Shown here piece after piece: positions 8,915-16,613 of a stretch of DNA of 64,000 nt. The DNA is taken from assembly GCF_051859125.1 (NCBI RefSeq), contig NZ_JBHYGG010000269.1:37646-101645 (forward strand), in the 5' to 3' direction. Within the stretch, counting starts at the first letter, position 1. Each line of letters starts with the position of its first letter. A program made the position numbers and the translations under genes. Under the pieces are notes generated by a model that saw nothing but the letters and a program-made list of their open reading frames with translations, did no database searches and had not been told where the DNA came from. This DNA comes from Gemmata sp051859125 (lineage in GTDB: Bacteria; Planctomycetota; Planctomycetia; Gemmatales; Gemmataceae).

Positions 8915-8943
8915 TTGACACAGGGCTCGCGCCGCCGTTTCAT
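8915..8943 (+). promoter_or_regulatory. Candidate sigma-70-type promoter for the trypsin-like protease
   Basis: A perfect TTGACA at 8915-8920 is followed, after a 17-base spacer, by TTTCAT at 8938-8943. This is in the 135-base gap before the protease gene, which starts at 8985, and gives a short leader of about 35 bases. The -10 box is a poor match, so this is a candidate only. Confidence 0.4.
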
Positions 8944-8984
8944 GAGGACGAGAACTTGACCGACGAGAGCCGCCGAGGTCGCAC

Positions 8985-10400
8985 ATGGTACGCTTGTCTG
9001 CCCTGGCCGCGTGGTTCCTCCTTGTGCCCGCGCACCTCCGGGCGGACGACGGCATCTCGCCGGCCACGGTGACGGCCCTCAAGCGGGCGACCGTGTTCGT
9101 CCGCGTCGAGGGGGCCGGGTGGAAGGCCACCGGCTCGGGCTTCGTCGTCGCCGCGGACAAGGACTCGGTCCTCGTCGCCACCAACCACCACGTCGTGGCG
9201 CTGCCCGAGAACGAGAAGCGCCGGCTCAGCCCGACCGAACTGGTCCGGAGCCTCAAGGTTCCGACCGTCACCGCGGTGTTCGACAGCGGCACCCGGGCCG
9301 AGGTGTCCGCGAGGGCGGAGGTGCTCGCGGCCGACCCCTTCTTCGACCTGGCGGTCCTCCGGGTGACGGGCCTCAAGGACCCACCCGCCCCGATCGACAC
9401 CGCGACCCCGGTCGAACTCGTCGAGACCATGTCGGTCTACACGTTCGGGTTCCCGTTCGGCGAGGCGCTCGCGACCGGGAACGGGAACCCGAACGTGACC
9501 GTGGGGAAGGGCTCGGTGTCCAGCCTGCGGAACGACGAGAACGGCGACCTGCTCGTCGTACAGATCAACGGGGCGCTGAACCCGGGGAACAGCGGCGGCC
9601 CGGTGGTGGACGCCAAGGGCCGCCTGGTCGGCGTCGCGGTGGCCACGTTGAAGAACAGTCAGGGCATTGGGTTCGCCGTGCCCTCGGCCGAACTGGGGAA
9701 GGTCATGAAGGGGCGGGTCGGCGGGGTCCACCTGCTCGCGAGGAGTGCCGGGGAAGGGAAACTGGCGGTCAAGGCCGAGGCGGGCCTGGTCGACCCGGGT
9801 GCCGCCGTCCGCGGGGTCACCCTTCACTACCTCGTCGTGCCGCCGAACGGCGAGAAGCCGAAGGCCGGGCTCCCGCTCGCCCAGCACAAGGGGGTCCGGA
9901 CCGTCGACCTCAAGGTGGACGGCGGGGTGGCCGCCGCCGACCTCACCCTGACGACCGCCGACGGCGAATTGTACGTCCAGGCCGTGCCCGAGGGCGGGGC
10001 GGGGGCGGCCGGCGCGAGTCGCCTGCGTGCCGCTCCCCTCCAGACCCCAAAGGGGGCCGACCCGGTGGCCCTGGGGGTGACGACGGAGCCCGAGGAGACG
10101 GACCCGGTGAGGCCGGTCGGACCGCCCACCCGTGTGCCCGTCTCGCCGTTCGCGATGCCCAACCCGCCGACCATCCCGGCCTTCCCGGGGCGGTCGTTCC
10201 CGGCCTTCCCGGGGCGGTCGTTTCCGTCGTTCCCCACCATTCCCCCGATCCAGCCGATCATGCCGATCCGACCGATCGGCCCGCCATCGTTCCCCACGAT
10301 CCCGGGGTTCCCGGCCAACCCGCGGCCGTTGTTCCCCAACCCCCCGTCGTTCCCCAACCCAACGCGGCCCGTAATCCCCGGGTTCCCCGGCCGGCCGTAA
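8985..10400 (+). CDS. Secreted trypsin-like (S1C/HtrA-type) serine protease with proline-rich tail
   Basis: 471 residues. A signal peptide (MVRLSALAAWFLLVPAHLRA) is followed by a chymotrypsin-fold protease at about 25-235 with a complete triad: His69 in ATNHHVV, Asp121 in FFDLAVL and Ser203 in NPGNSGGPVV. Residues 235-340 form a domain of unknown type. Residues from about 380 to the end are almost only Pro, Phe, Gly, Ile and Asn, with repeated FPGRSF and FPTIP units. No PDZ domain is visible, unlike DegP or DegQ. The tail may be a cell-wall or surface contact region, which is inference. The gene converges on the SGNH hydrolase gene and ends at a strong hairpin. Confidence 0.88.
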   Translation: MVRLSALAAWFLLVPAHLRADDGISPATVTALKRATVFVRVEGAGWKATGSGFVVAADKDSVLVATNHHVVALPENEKRRLSPTELVRSLKVPTVTAVFDSGTRAEVSARAEVLAADPFFDLAVLRVTGLKDPPAPIDTATPVELVETMSVYTFGFPFGEALATGNGNPNVTVGKGSVSSLRNDENGDLLVVQINGALNPGNSGGPVVDAKGRLVGVAVATLKNSQGIGFAVPSAELGKVMKGRVGGVHLLARSAGEGKLAVKAEAGLVDPGAAVRGVTLHYLVVPPNGEKPKAGLPLAQHKGVRTVDLKVDGGVAAADLTLTTADGELYVQAVPEGGAGAAGASRLRAAPLQTPKGADPVALGVTTEPEETDPVRPVGPPTRVPVSPFAMPNPPTIPAFPGRSFPAFPGRSFPSFPTIPPIQPIMPIRPIGPPSFPTIPGFPANPRPLFPNPPSFPNPTRPVIPGFPGRP

Positions 10401-10431
10401 TCGCGTGCGGCTCGCCCGGGGTACACGACGT

Positions 10432-10486
10432 GAGCGGCGGTTGTAAGAGAGTGGGGACGTGGCCCGATCTCTTACGACCGCCGCTC
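10432..10486. terminator. Bidirectional hairpin between convergent genes
   Basis: A 19-base stem pairs 10432-10450 (GAGCGGCGGTTGTAAGAGA) with 10468-10486, with one G-T wobble and a 17-base loop. It lies between the ends of the protease gene (+) and the SGNH hydrolase gene (-). There is no T-run, so it may rely on the stem alone. Confidence 0.7.
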
Positions 10487-10507
10487 GCAACACTCCTCGC
10501 GGCCCTC

Positions 10508-11224
10508 TCACTTCAGCAGCTTTTGAAGCTCCTCGTCGATGGCGTCGGCCCAGATGCCGTAGCCCTTCTCGGACAGGTGCAGCGCGTCGGGCATCACGTC
10601 GGCGGGCAGGGTGCCGTCGGCCGCCAGGAACTTCTTGCCGATGTCCAGGTACACGACGGTCTTCCCGTCGGCGAACTTCGCGAGCGCCTCGTTCGTCTCG
10701 GCGATCTTCTTGCGCATGCCGGTGTCCGCGGCCTTGTCGCGGGGGAAGATGCCGAGCACCAGGACCTTCGCGTCCGGGGCCTTCTTGCGGACCGATTCGA
10801 CGACCGCCCCGACCCCCTTCGCCACGTCCGCGGCCGAGTCGCCGGCCAGCCCGAAGTTGTTCGTGCCGATCATGAGGACGACCGCCTTTGGCTTGAGCCC
10901 GTCGAGCACCCCGTCGTTGAGCCGGTAGAGCACCTCGCGGGTGGTGTCGCCGCCGATGCCGTAGTTGGCGGCGTTGAGCGGGTCGTACTTCTTCTTCCAC
11001 ACCGGCGCGCCGGCCCCGCCCCACCCCTGGGTGATCGAGTCGCCGATGAACACGACGTCCACGCCGCCCTTCTTGGTGCGGGCGACGTGGTCGGCGTGCA
11101 TCTTCTTCCAGGTGGCGACGGACATCCAGCCGTACTCCTGGGTCCGCGGGGCGGCGTCCCACGCGGCCGGCTTTGCCGGGGCCTGGGCGAGTACGAGCAC
11201 CGAGGCGGCAACGAGTGCGTGCAT
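10508..11224 (-). CDS. Secreted SGNH/GDSL-family hydrolase
   Basis: 238 residues from ATG 11224. The upstream in-frame ATG at 11266 was rejected because MHALVAASVLVLAQAPAKPA is a normal signal peptide. The four SGNH blocks are visible: GDSIT (block I, nucleophile Ser), a Gly in GIGGDTTREVLYR (block II), GTNNFG (block III) and a C-terminal DALHLSEKGY carrying the Asp and His of the triad (block V). Related planctomycete proteins are annotated as GDSL lipases, or as acetylhydrolases related to the platelet-activating-factor enzyme, and probably remove acyl groups from polysaccharides or lipids outside the cytoplasm. The substrate is unknown. It is probably a single-gene unit. Confidence 0.9.
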   Translation of the reverse strand: MHALVAASVLVLAQAPAKPAAWDAAPRTQEYGWMSVATWKKMHADHVARTKKGGVDVVFIGDSITQGWGGAGAPVWKKKYDPLNAANYGIGGDTTREVLYRLNDGVLDGLKPKAVVLMIGTNNFGLAGDSAADVAKGVGAVVESVRKKAPDAKVLVLGIFPRDKAADTGMRKKIAETNEALAKFADGKTVVYLDIGKKFLAADGTLPADVMPDALHLSEKGYGIWADAIDEELQKLLK

Positions 11225-11438
11225 TGGAAGTCTCCGTGAGAGAACGGGAGCGGGGGGACCGGTCACCGTTGTGGTACGGAAGGGCAGGGTTGTTTGCAGT
11301 GGCCGCGTGTGCCGCCCCCGCCGGATCGCGGCGACGCACGGGGGCGCGGTCCGACTGGCTCGCTCCTGGTGCCGCCGCTCGTCCCGTTGGTGGGCGGGGC
11401 CCCGGCGGGTGGCCCCGCCCGGCCAACCGGCGAGCCGG

Positions 11439-12704
11439 TCACCGCTCCGGGGACCCGTCCAGCCGGTCCGCCCTCCTGAGCGTCGGGAACAGCCACGCCC
11501 ACAGGCCGGTCACCGCGAGCGAGCCGTACCCGCCGAACGCCGCGGCCCCGATCGGCCCTAGGAACCGTGCGGCGATCCCGCTCTCGACCTCGCCCAACTC
11601 GTTCGACGCCCCGATGAACAGCGTCGACACCGCGGACACGCGGCCGCGCATCCGGTCGGGCGTCGCGATCTGCACGAGGCTCTGCCGCGTGAACACCGAC
11701 ACCATGTCCGCGGCCCCCAGCACGGCCAGGCACGCCACCGACAGCGGGAACCACCGGGAGTAGGCGAACACCAGCGTCATCAGGCCGAACACCGCCACGG
11801 CGGCGAGCATCTTCACGCCGACGCGGGTGCGGGCCGGCCGGACGGACAGCAGACCGGCGGTGAGCAGCGCGCCGATGGCCGGCGCGCCCCGCAGCACCCC
11901 GAACCCCTCCGGGCCGACGTGCAGCACGTCGCGGGCGAACACGGGCAGCAGGCCGGTGACGCCCCCGAGCATCACGGCGAACATGTCGAGGGAGATCGCC
12001 CCCAGGACCAGCTTGTTCCCCCACACGTAGCCCAGCCCCTCGCGGATCTGGGCGGCCCGCGACCGCCCCGGCTCGAACGCCGGCCGCGTGTCCGCCCGGA
12101 TCAGCGACACGCACAGGACGGCCGCGGCGTAGAGCCCCACGCACACGGCGTACCCGGCCGCCGGGGAAGCGGCGCAGAGGACGCCCCCGAGGGCCGGGCC
12201 GCTGATGTTCGCGACCTGCGAGACGAGCGAGTTCGTGGCGATGGCGCGGGGCAGCAGGTGCGCCGGCACGAGCATCGGGCCGAGGGCGCTCACGGTCGGC
12301 TGGAAGAACGCCCGCGCGCACCCGAACAGGGCCGCGAGCGCGAAGATCTGCCACAGCCCGCCCCCGAGCCCCGAGCGCACCGCCAGCCCGACGGCGGTGA
12401 CGAGTTGGGCCAGGTAGCACAGCCGCAGAATGGGCCGGCGGTCGTACCGGTCCGCGGTCTCCCCGGCGACGAGGGCCAGGGCCACCAGCGGCAGGAACTT
12501 GGCGAGGCCGATCATCCCCACCACCAGCGACGCCTCGGCGACCGACATGCTCTGCCGGGCCGTCTCGTAGACCTCCCACGCGATCAGCACCCCCTGCGAC
12601 GTGCTGGCGAGGACCGCGAAGAACCGACCGGAGAGGAAGCACACGTAGGGGCGGGTGAAGAACGCCGCGTTGTCGGGCACGTGCGTGTGCATCCCGCCTG
12701 TCAT
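11439..12704 (-). CDS. MFS transporter (enterobactin exporter/EntS-like)
   Basis: 421 residues. ATG 12704 (MTGGMHTHVPDNAAFFTRP) was chosen. ATG 12692 is an equal alternative, and the longer frame to 12869 would run through a tRNA remnant. Twelve hydrophobic segments are recognisable. The loop motif GETADRYDRRPILRLCY between TM2 and TM3 is the MFS signature of the MFS_3/EntS group. Another run, FFQPTVSALGPMLVP, fits TM4-5 of the same group. Such proteins export siderophores, macrolides or other small molecules by proton antiport, but no substrate can be named. The gene starts next to the left edge of the possible integrative element. Confidence 0.85.
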   Translation of the reverse strand: MTGGMHTHVPDNAAFFTRPYVCFLSGRFFAVLASTSQGVLIAWEVYETARQSMSVAEASLVVGMIGLAKFLPLVALALVAGETADRYDRRPILRLCYLAQLVTAVGLAVRSGLGGGLWQIFALAALFGCARAFFQPTVSALGPMLVPAHLLPRAIATNSLVSQVANISGPALGGVLCAASPAAGYAVCVGLYAAAVLCVSLIRADTRPAFEPGRSRAAQIREGLGYVWGNKLVLGAISLDMFAVMLGGVTGLLPVFARDVLHVGPEGFGVLRGAPAIGALLTAGLLSVRPARTRVGVKMLAAVAVFGLMTLVFAYSRWFPLSVACLAVLGAADMVSVFTRQSLVQIATPDRMRGRVSAVSTLFIGASNELGEVESGIAARFLGPIGAAAFGGYGSLAVTGLWAWLFPTLRRADRLDGSPER

Positions 12705-12765
12705 ATCAACCGGGGCGGGGTTTGGTGCATTCAGCTCTGCACCATTCACCAAACGCTTGCTCTTC

Positions 12766-12832
12766 GAGTATGCCCGGCAGGAATTGAACCTGTAACCCTC
12801 GGCTACCTGTAACCTTCGGTTCCGGAGGCGGA
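12766..12832 (-). repeat. Displaced tRNA-Arg 3' fragment (candidate attachment-site relic)
   Basis: Positions 12766-12803 match the 3' half of the intact tRNA-Arg gene at 37153-37226 in the same orientation: acceptor arm, T arm (TTGAACCTGTAACC) and variable loop, with three mismatches. A second partial copy of the variable-loop and anticodon-stem segment follows (ACCTGTAACCTTCGG, then TTCCGGAGGCGGA), so the fragment is internally duplicated. It cannot fold as a tRNA because the 5' acceptor and D arm are missing. The orientation and the missing 5' half are what a tRNA-targeted integration event leaves at its far end. Confidence 0.7.
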
Positions 12833-12834
12833 AG

Positions 12835-13256
12835 GTGTTGGCACGCCGGCTCCAAGAAATCCCGGTCATTCCGCCGCACCGGCAAATCCGGATTTACGAA
12901 CCCGCCCTGACCCTCGTTGTTGAGTCGTGGGGCGAGCTGCCCGAACACATCCGCCGAACCATCCTGACGCTCGCGGGGGCCGACAAGGCGGCCAGGGCAG
13001 GGAGCCCTTGTGAGACGCCCGCCCCGACCCTACACCGCACCCTTCGGCTTCGCCGTCCTGTCCCGCACGACCCGCTCGGGCAAGTGGGTCGAACTGGTCC
13101 TGGTACCGACGATGTTGACGGCCCTGTCGTTCGTCGAGGGCATGGGGCAGTTCTGGATGCGGACCGTCGCCTCCGAAGCCCCCTGGCACGGCCGTTGCGG
13201 TAACGCTGGTGGACCAGATGCCCACGTGTGCGTGGGCGTACCAACGCGAGGGCGCC
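12835..13256 (+). other. Unassigned debris inside the left end of the possible element
   Basis: Just right of the tRNA fragment, the plus strand reads an open peptide from about 12835 (LARRLQEIPVIPPHRQIRIY, then ALTLVVESWGELPEHIRRTI and LTLAGADKA). This looks like the C-terminal end of a protein whose front part is absent. Proteins ending in an 'LPEHIRRAILTL' helix are common in Gemmata-type genomes, but I cannot name the family. The following 250 bases hold no convincing gene. Confidence 0.3.
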
Positions 13257-13424
13257 ATGCCTGAGGAGAAGAAGGACAACCCCTAGAACGAGAAGGGCGA
13301 CAAGGGCCACGCCCGCGAGGAGAAGGAGGAGCGGCAGGAGAACCACACCCCGGGCCAGAAGACCGACTCCGGCCGCGGCGGCCACCGCAAGCGGACGGGC
13401 GGCAACCCCGACGGGTCGAATTAG
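13257..13424 (+). pseudogene. Small highly charged ORF interrupted by a stop codon
   Basis: From ATG 13257 the frame encodes MPEEKKDNP, then TAG, then a further 45 residues rich in Glu, Lys, Gly and His (NEKGDKGHAREEKEERQENH onward) ending at TAG 13424. The composition stays coherent across the stop, which suggests one former small charged protein with a nonsense change. It lies beside other broken phage-like genes. I do not recognise it. Confidence 0.4.
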
Positions 13425-13618
13425 CCCACACCGGGTGCCCGCCGAAGCCCGCTAAGTGGCACGCTTCAGCCCGCCGACTGAGATTCTTCGGGCTGCGCCC
13501 GGCGAAGCGGCCCCGGCACTGTGCCAGGGCCGCTTCGTTCTTTCCATCGGGGGATCGAGGGGCGATTCGCCCGGCGTGGTGCGGATGGCAATGGGCGGGT
13601 AACCCGCCGGGCCGTGCA

Positions 13619-13905
13619 TCAGGACGCGAGGGCGTCTGCGATCGCGTCCATGAGGTGGTCCAAGCCGACGGCGGCGTCCGCGCCACCGATCGAGGGCGGC
13701 ACCTCGTTGCGCCGCACCTCGACCTCGGGCGCTCCCACGCCCGAAGGGACTTGCGGGCCCCCGCGGTTGCTCTGTCAGTACGGCCGTCAGCGCGTCCGCC
13801 GGCACGGTGACGCTACCGAGCACGGCCCCGGGTTTGTAGTCACGAATCGTCAACCTCAAGCCGTCCGCACCCGCGCCGGCGTCCACCAACCGCTCGAGAT
13901 CAATG
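13619..13905 (-). pseudogene. Frameshifted small protein next to the terminase remnant
   Basis: On the minus strand, one frame reads TIDLERLVDAGAGADGLRLT then IRDYKPGAVLGSVTVPADAL. Near 13745 the sense moves to another frame that reads PEVEVRRNEVPPSIGGADAA then VGLDHLMDAIADALAS, ending at TGA 13619. Together they look like one protein of about 95 residues with a frameshift and no clear start codon. It is divergent from the terminase remnant, so it may be a cargo gene of the same phage-like element. Its function is unknown. Confidence 0.45.
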
Positions 13906-13922
13906 GTCTGCGAAACCCCTTC

Positions 13923-14734
13923 AATGGTCAAGACTTCCTGAAGAAGCCGCCGTCGCGGTTCCACCTCGAACTGTGTGCCGACCTCGGGCGACTTCGACAG
14001 CGGCGAGGAACACGCCCGGCCCGCCTCGCGCCACGCGGTTCCGCCAAGTCCACTTGGGGCACGCTCATACACCCCCTGCGGTGTGCGGTTCAAGGCACGG
14101 AACCCTTCATAGTGATCCTTAGCGACACCGCCGACCAGGCCACGGACTTCGTGACCCAGATCAAGGCGGAACTCGAGGGCAACCAGCGACTGGCCGCAGC
14201 GTACCCGACGGAGCGCGGCTGGCGAACGGTTGCGTGATCGAGGCGAAGTCGCGGGGCGGTTGCATCCGCGGTAAGCGGAACCGGCAGGACCGCCCGACGC
14301 TCATCATTGTGGCCGACTGCCAGGGCGACCGCGACATTGTTTCCCCCATCGAGCGGAAACGCGGTTGGGATTGGATGACCCGCGAAGTGATCCCCGCCGG
14401 CGAGGAGGACACCACGTCCTACGTCAGCGTCGGAACCGCACTCCATCGCGAAGCCGTGGCCGTCCGGCTCCTGACAACCGCCGGCTGGGAGGGCAAAGTT
14501 TACCGCTCGGTGGAGCGCTGGCCCGACCGCGCCGACCCCTGGAACGAGTGGGCGAGCCGCGCAAGCAACATGGCCGACCAGGGCCGGGACGCCACGGCAC
14601 GGCGGTTCCACGAAGCCCACAGCGACGAGATGGAGGCGGGCGCCGAGGTGCTCTGGCCCGAGGGGCGGAACCTGTACGCGCTCATGCGGCGGCTCGCCGC
14701 GGTCCGCGTCGCCCAGGAGGCGGACCGGCGGTGA
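13923..14734 (+). pseudogene. Degraded phage terminase large subunit
   Basis: Two frames together give a TerL-type packaging ATPase. The first (to about 14220) reads SRFHLELCADLGRLRQRRG and a Walker-A-like APRGSAKST, then GTEPFIVILSDTADQATDFV and KAELEGNQRLAAAYPTERG. After a frameshift with apparent loss of some residues, the second frame reads LANGCVIEAKSRGGCIRGKR, RQDRPTLIIVADCQGD, SVGTALHREAVAVRLL, GWEGKVYRSVERWPD and MEAGAEVLWPEGRNLYALM, ending at TGA 14734. There is no start codon, and the C-terminal nuclease is short or absent. In the Walker B region the normal 'DDPQGD' reads ADCQGD. Terminases pack phage DNA, so this marks a dead prophage. The family call rests on remembered motif order, not on a search. 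Confidence 0.7.
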
Positions 14735-14984
14735 CGGGCCGCACGTCGTTCGCGACGGTTGGGAACAAGCCCGTCAACCGGGTGCCGATCCCCAAAGGAG
14801 GGGTGCGCGGCGCACCGCGCCGGCGGAATCTTCGCCGAACTTCGCCAACGTGCTCACATCAGGGCCACCTGCGAGCCGATGACCTTACCCGTCCGACCGG
14901 TTCCGCTGATTCCGCGACCGGTCCGGGTCCGATCACTTACGGGGGTTGCTCACCCGGGCGACGCCGTGCGGATCGGAGGTCGTC

Positions 14985-16613
14985 ATGAGCACCAGGCACC
15001 GGCTGTGGTTCCGGCTCGCGGGCGGGGCGCTCGGAACTGCCCTCGTGGTGAGCGGCTCGGGGATGCCACCCGCGGGGGCGCAGGTTCCGGGCACGGGCGA
15101 CGCCGGGGAGAAGGCCCCCGCGCCGCGGCCCGCGTTCGACCCGCCCCCGGGCACCATCCTCGCCCCCGGCGAAGCGCCCATCGACCTCGACACCGCCCTC
15201 CGCCTCGCGGGGGCCGAGAACCCCGAACTCCTGCTCGCCCGCCAGCGCGTCGTCGAGGCGACCGCGCTCCGCCAACTCGCCGCGGCGCAGGTGCTGCCGA
15301 ACCTGAACGTCGGCACGAACTACAACGGTCACGAGGGCGCGCTCCAGCAGTCCACTGGCAATATCCTCAAGGTGAACCGCGACTCACTGTACCTCGGCCT
15401 CGGAGCCGGTGCGGTCGGCTCGGGCACCGTCACCATTCCCGGCCTGAACTACAACCTGAACGTCGGGGCCGGGTGGTTCGGGTTCCTCTCGGCCCGCCAG
15501 CGCGTCACCACGGCGGCCGCGGTCGCCGACGCGGTCCGCAACGACGTGCTCCTCCGCGTCTGTCTCGCGTACACTGATTTGCTGCGCGCGGAGGGCCGCC
15601 GGGCGATCGCGACCAAGAACCGGGCCGAGGGGGCCGAACTCGCGCGGCTCACGGCGGTGTACGCGAAGACCCGCCAGGGGCGGCAGGCCGACGCCGACCG
15701 GGCAATGGTCGAACTCAAGCGGCGCGACGCCGATCTGACCCAGGCCGAGGCCGACACGCTCACCGCGTCGGCCCGGTTGTGCCAGCTCCTGAACCTCGAC
15801 CCGTCCACCCGGTTGAAGGCGATCGAGGGCTGGGTGGTCCCGGCGGCACTGGTGCCGGACCCGGTGCCGCTCGCGGAGTTGCTCGCGATCGCGCTGCTCC
15901 AGCGCCCGGAGCTCGCGGCCCGCCGGTCCGAGGTGCGGGAGACGCTCTACGAACTGTCGCTCGCGAAGGTGCTGCCGTTCTCGCCGACCATGGTTCTCGG
16001 GTTCAGTGCCGGTGGGTTCGGCGGCGGGAGCAACCTCGTGAGCGACCCGCCCGGGTTCGTCTCGGGGAACGGCACCCGGGAACTCGCGCCGCGGTTCAGT
16101 AGCCTCGACAACCGCACCGACTTCGACGTCGCCGTGTTCTGGACGTTCCGCAACCTCGGGGTCGGGAACGTCGCGCTAGTGCGAGCCACGGACAGTCGGG
16201 TGCGGCAGTCGCGGCTGCGGGAACTCGACACGATCAACCTCGTGCGGACGCAGGTGGCCGAGTCGCATGCGCGGGTGCTCGCCCGCGCCCAGCAGATCGA
16301 CGCCGCCGAGAGGGCCGTGCGGGCGAGCACCGAGGCGTTCGACGAGGACCTGAAGCGCATCCGCGGCGGGCAAGGGCTCCCTCTCGAAGTGATCGACAGC
16401 ATGAGACTCCTGGCCCGGTCGCGGTACGAGTACCTCGACGCGATTGTGGACTACAACCGGGCGCAGTTCCAGCTCTGGGTTTCGCTCGGTCGCCCGCCGG
16501 CGAACGCGCTGGCCCGGCCGGTGCCGGTCGCCCCGCCGGTGGCGGTCGGGCCGCGCGTCACGCAACTCCCGTCGGTCGTGCCCGCCGCGTTCACCCGGAG
16601 GGTCGCCCGGTGA
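14985..16613 (+). CDS. TolC-family outer-membrane efflux protein
   Basis: 542 residues from ATG 14985, preceded by a GGAGGT ribosome-binding site at 14975-14980. A signal peptide (about residues 1-36, ending PPAGAQ) precedes a low-complexity proline linker and then the TolC/OEP fold. The first repeat carries IDLDTALRLAGAENPELLLA and the second carries LAELLAIALLQRPELAARRS, each the typical start of an OEP helix pair. Long amphipathic helices follow (ADRAMVELKRRDADLTQAEA). TolC trimers span the outer membrane and dock onto RND or MFP pumps. The next gene overlaps its stop by 4 bases and encodes a second TolC-type protein. The RND and MFP genes face them on the other strand. Confidence 0.88.
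   Translation: MSTRHRLWFRLAGGALGTALVVSGSGMPPAGAQVPGTGDAGEKAPAPRPAFDPPPGTILAPGEAPIDLDTALRLAGAENPELLLARQRVVEATALRQLAAAQVLPNLNVGTNYNGHEGALQQSTGNILKVNRDSLYLGLGAGAVGSGTVTIPGLNYNLNVGAGWFGFLSARQRVTTAAAVADAVRNDVLLRVCLAYTDLLRAEGRRAIATKNRAEGAELARLTAVYAKTRQGRQADADRAMVELKRRDADLTQAEADTLTASARLCQLLNLDPSTRLKAIEGWVVPAALVPDPVPLAELLAIALLQRPELAARRSEVRETLYELSLAKVLPFSPTMVLGFSAGGFGGGSNLVSDPPGFVSGNGTRELAPRFSSLDNRTDFDVAVFWTFRNLGVGNVALVRATDSRVRQSRLRELDTINLVRTQVAESHARVLARAQQIDAAERAVRASTEAFDEDLKRIRGGQGLPLEVIDSMRLLARSRYEYLDAIVDYNRAQFQLWVSLGRPPANALARPVPVAPPVAVGPRVTQLPSVVPAAFTRRVAR

Noticed and set aside
9011..11239. 742-codon plus-strand open frame across the protease and SGNH genes
   Set aside because: It runs through two real genes of opposite orientation, and the translation is low-complexity Arg/Gly/Pro with no start signal.
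12704..12869. N-terminal extension of the MFS transporter
   Set aside because: The extra 55 residues would be encoded by the tRNA-derived fragment and lack coding character.
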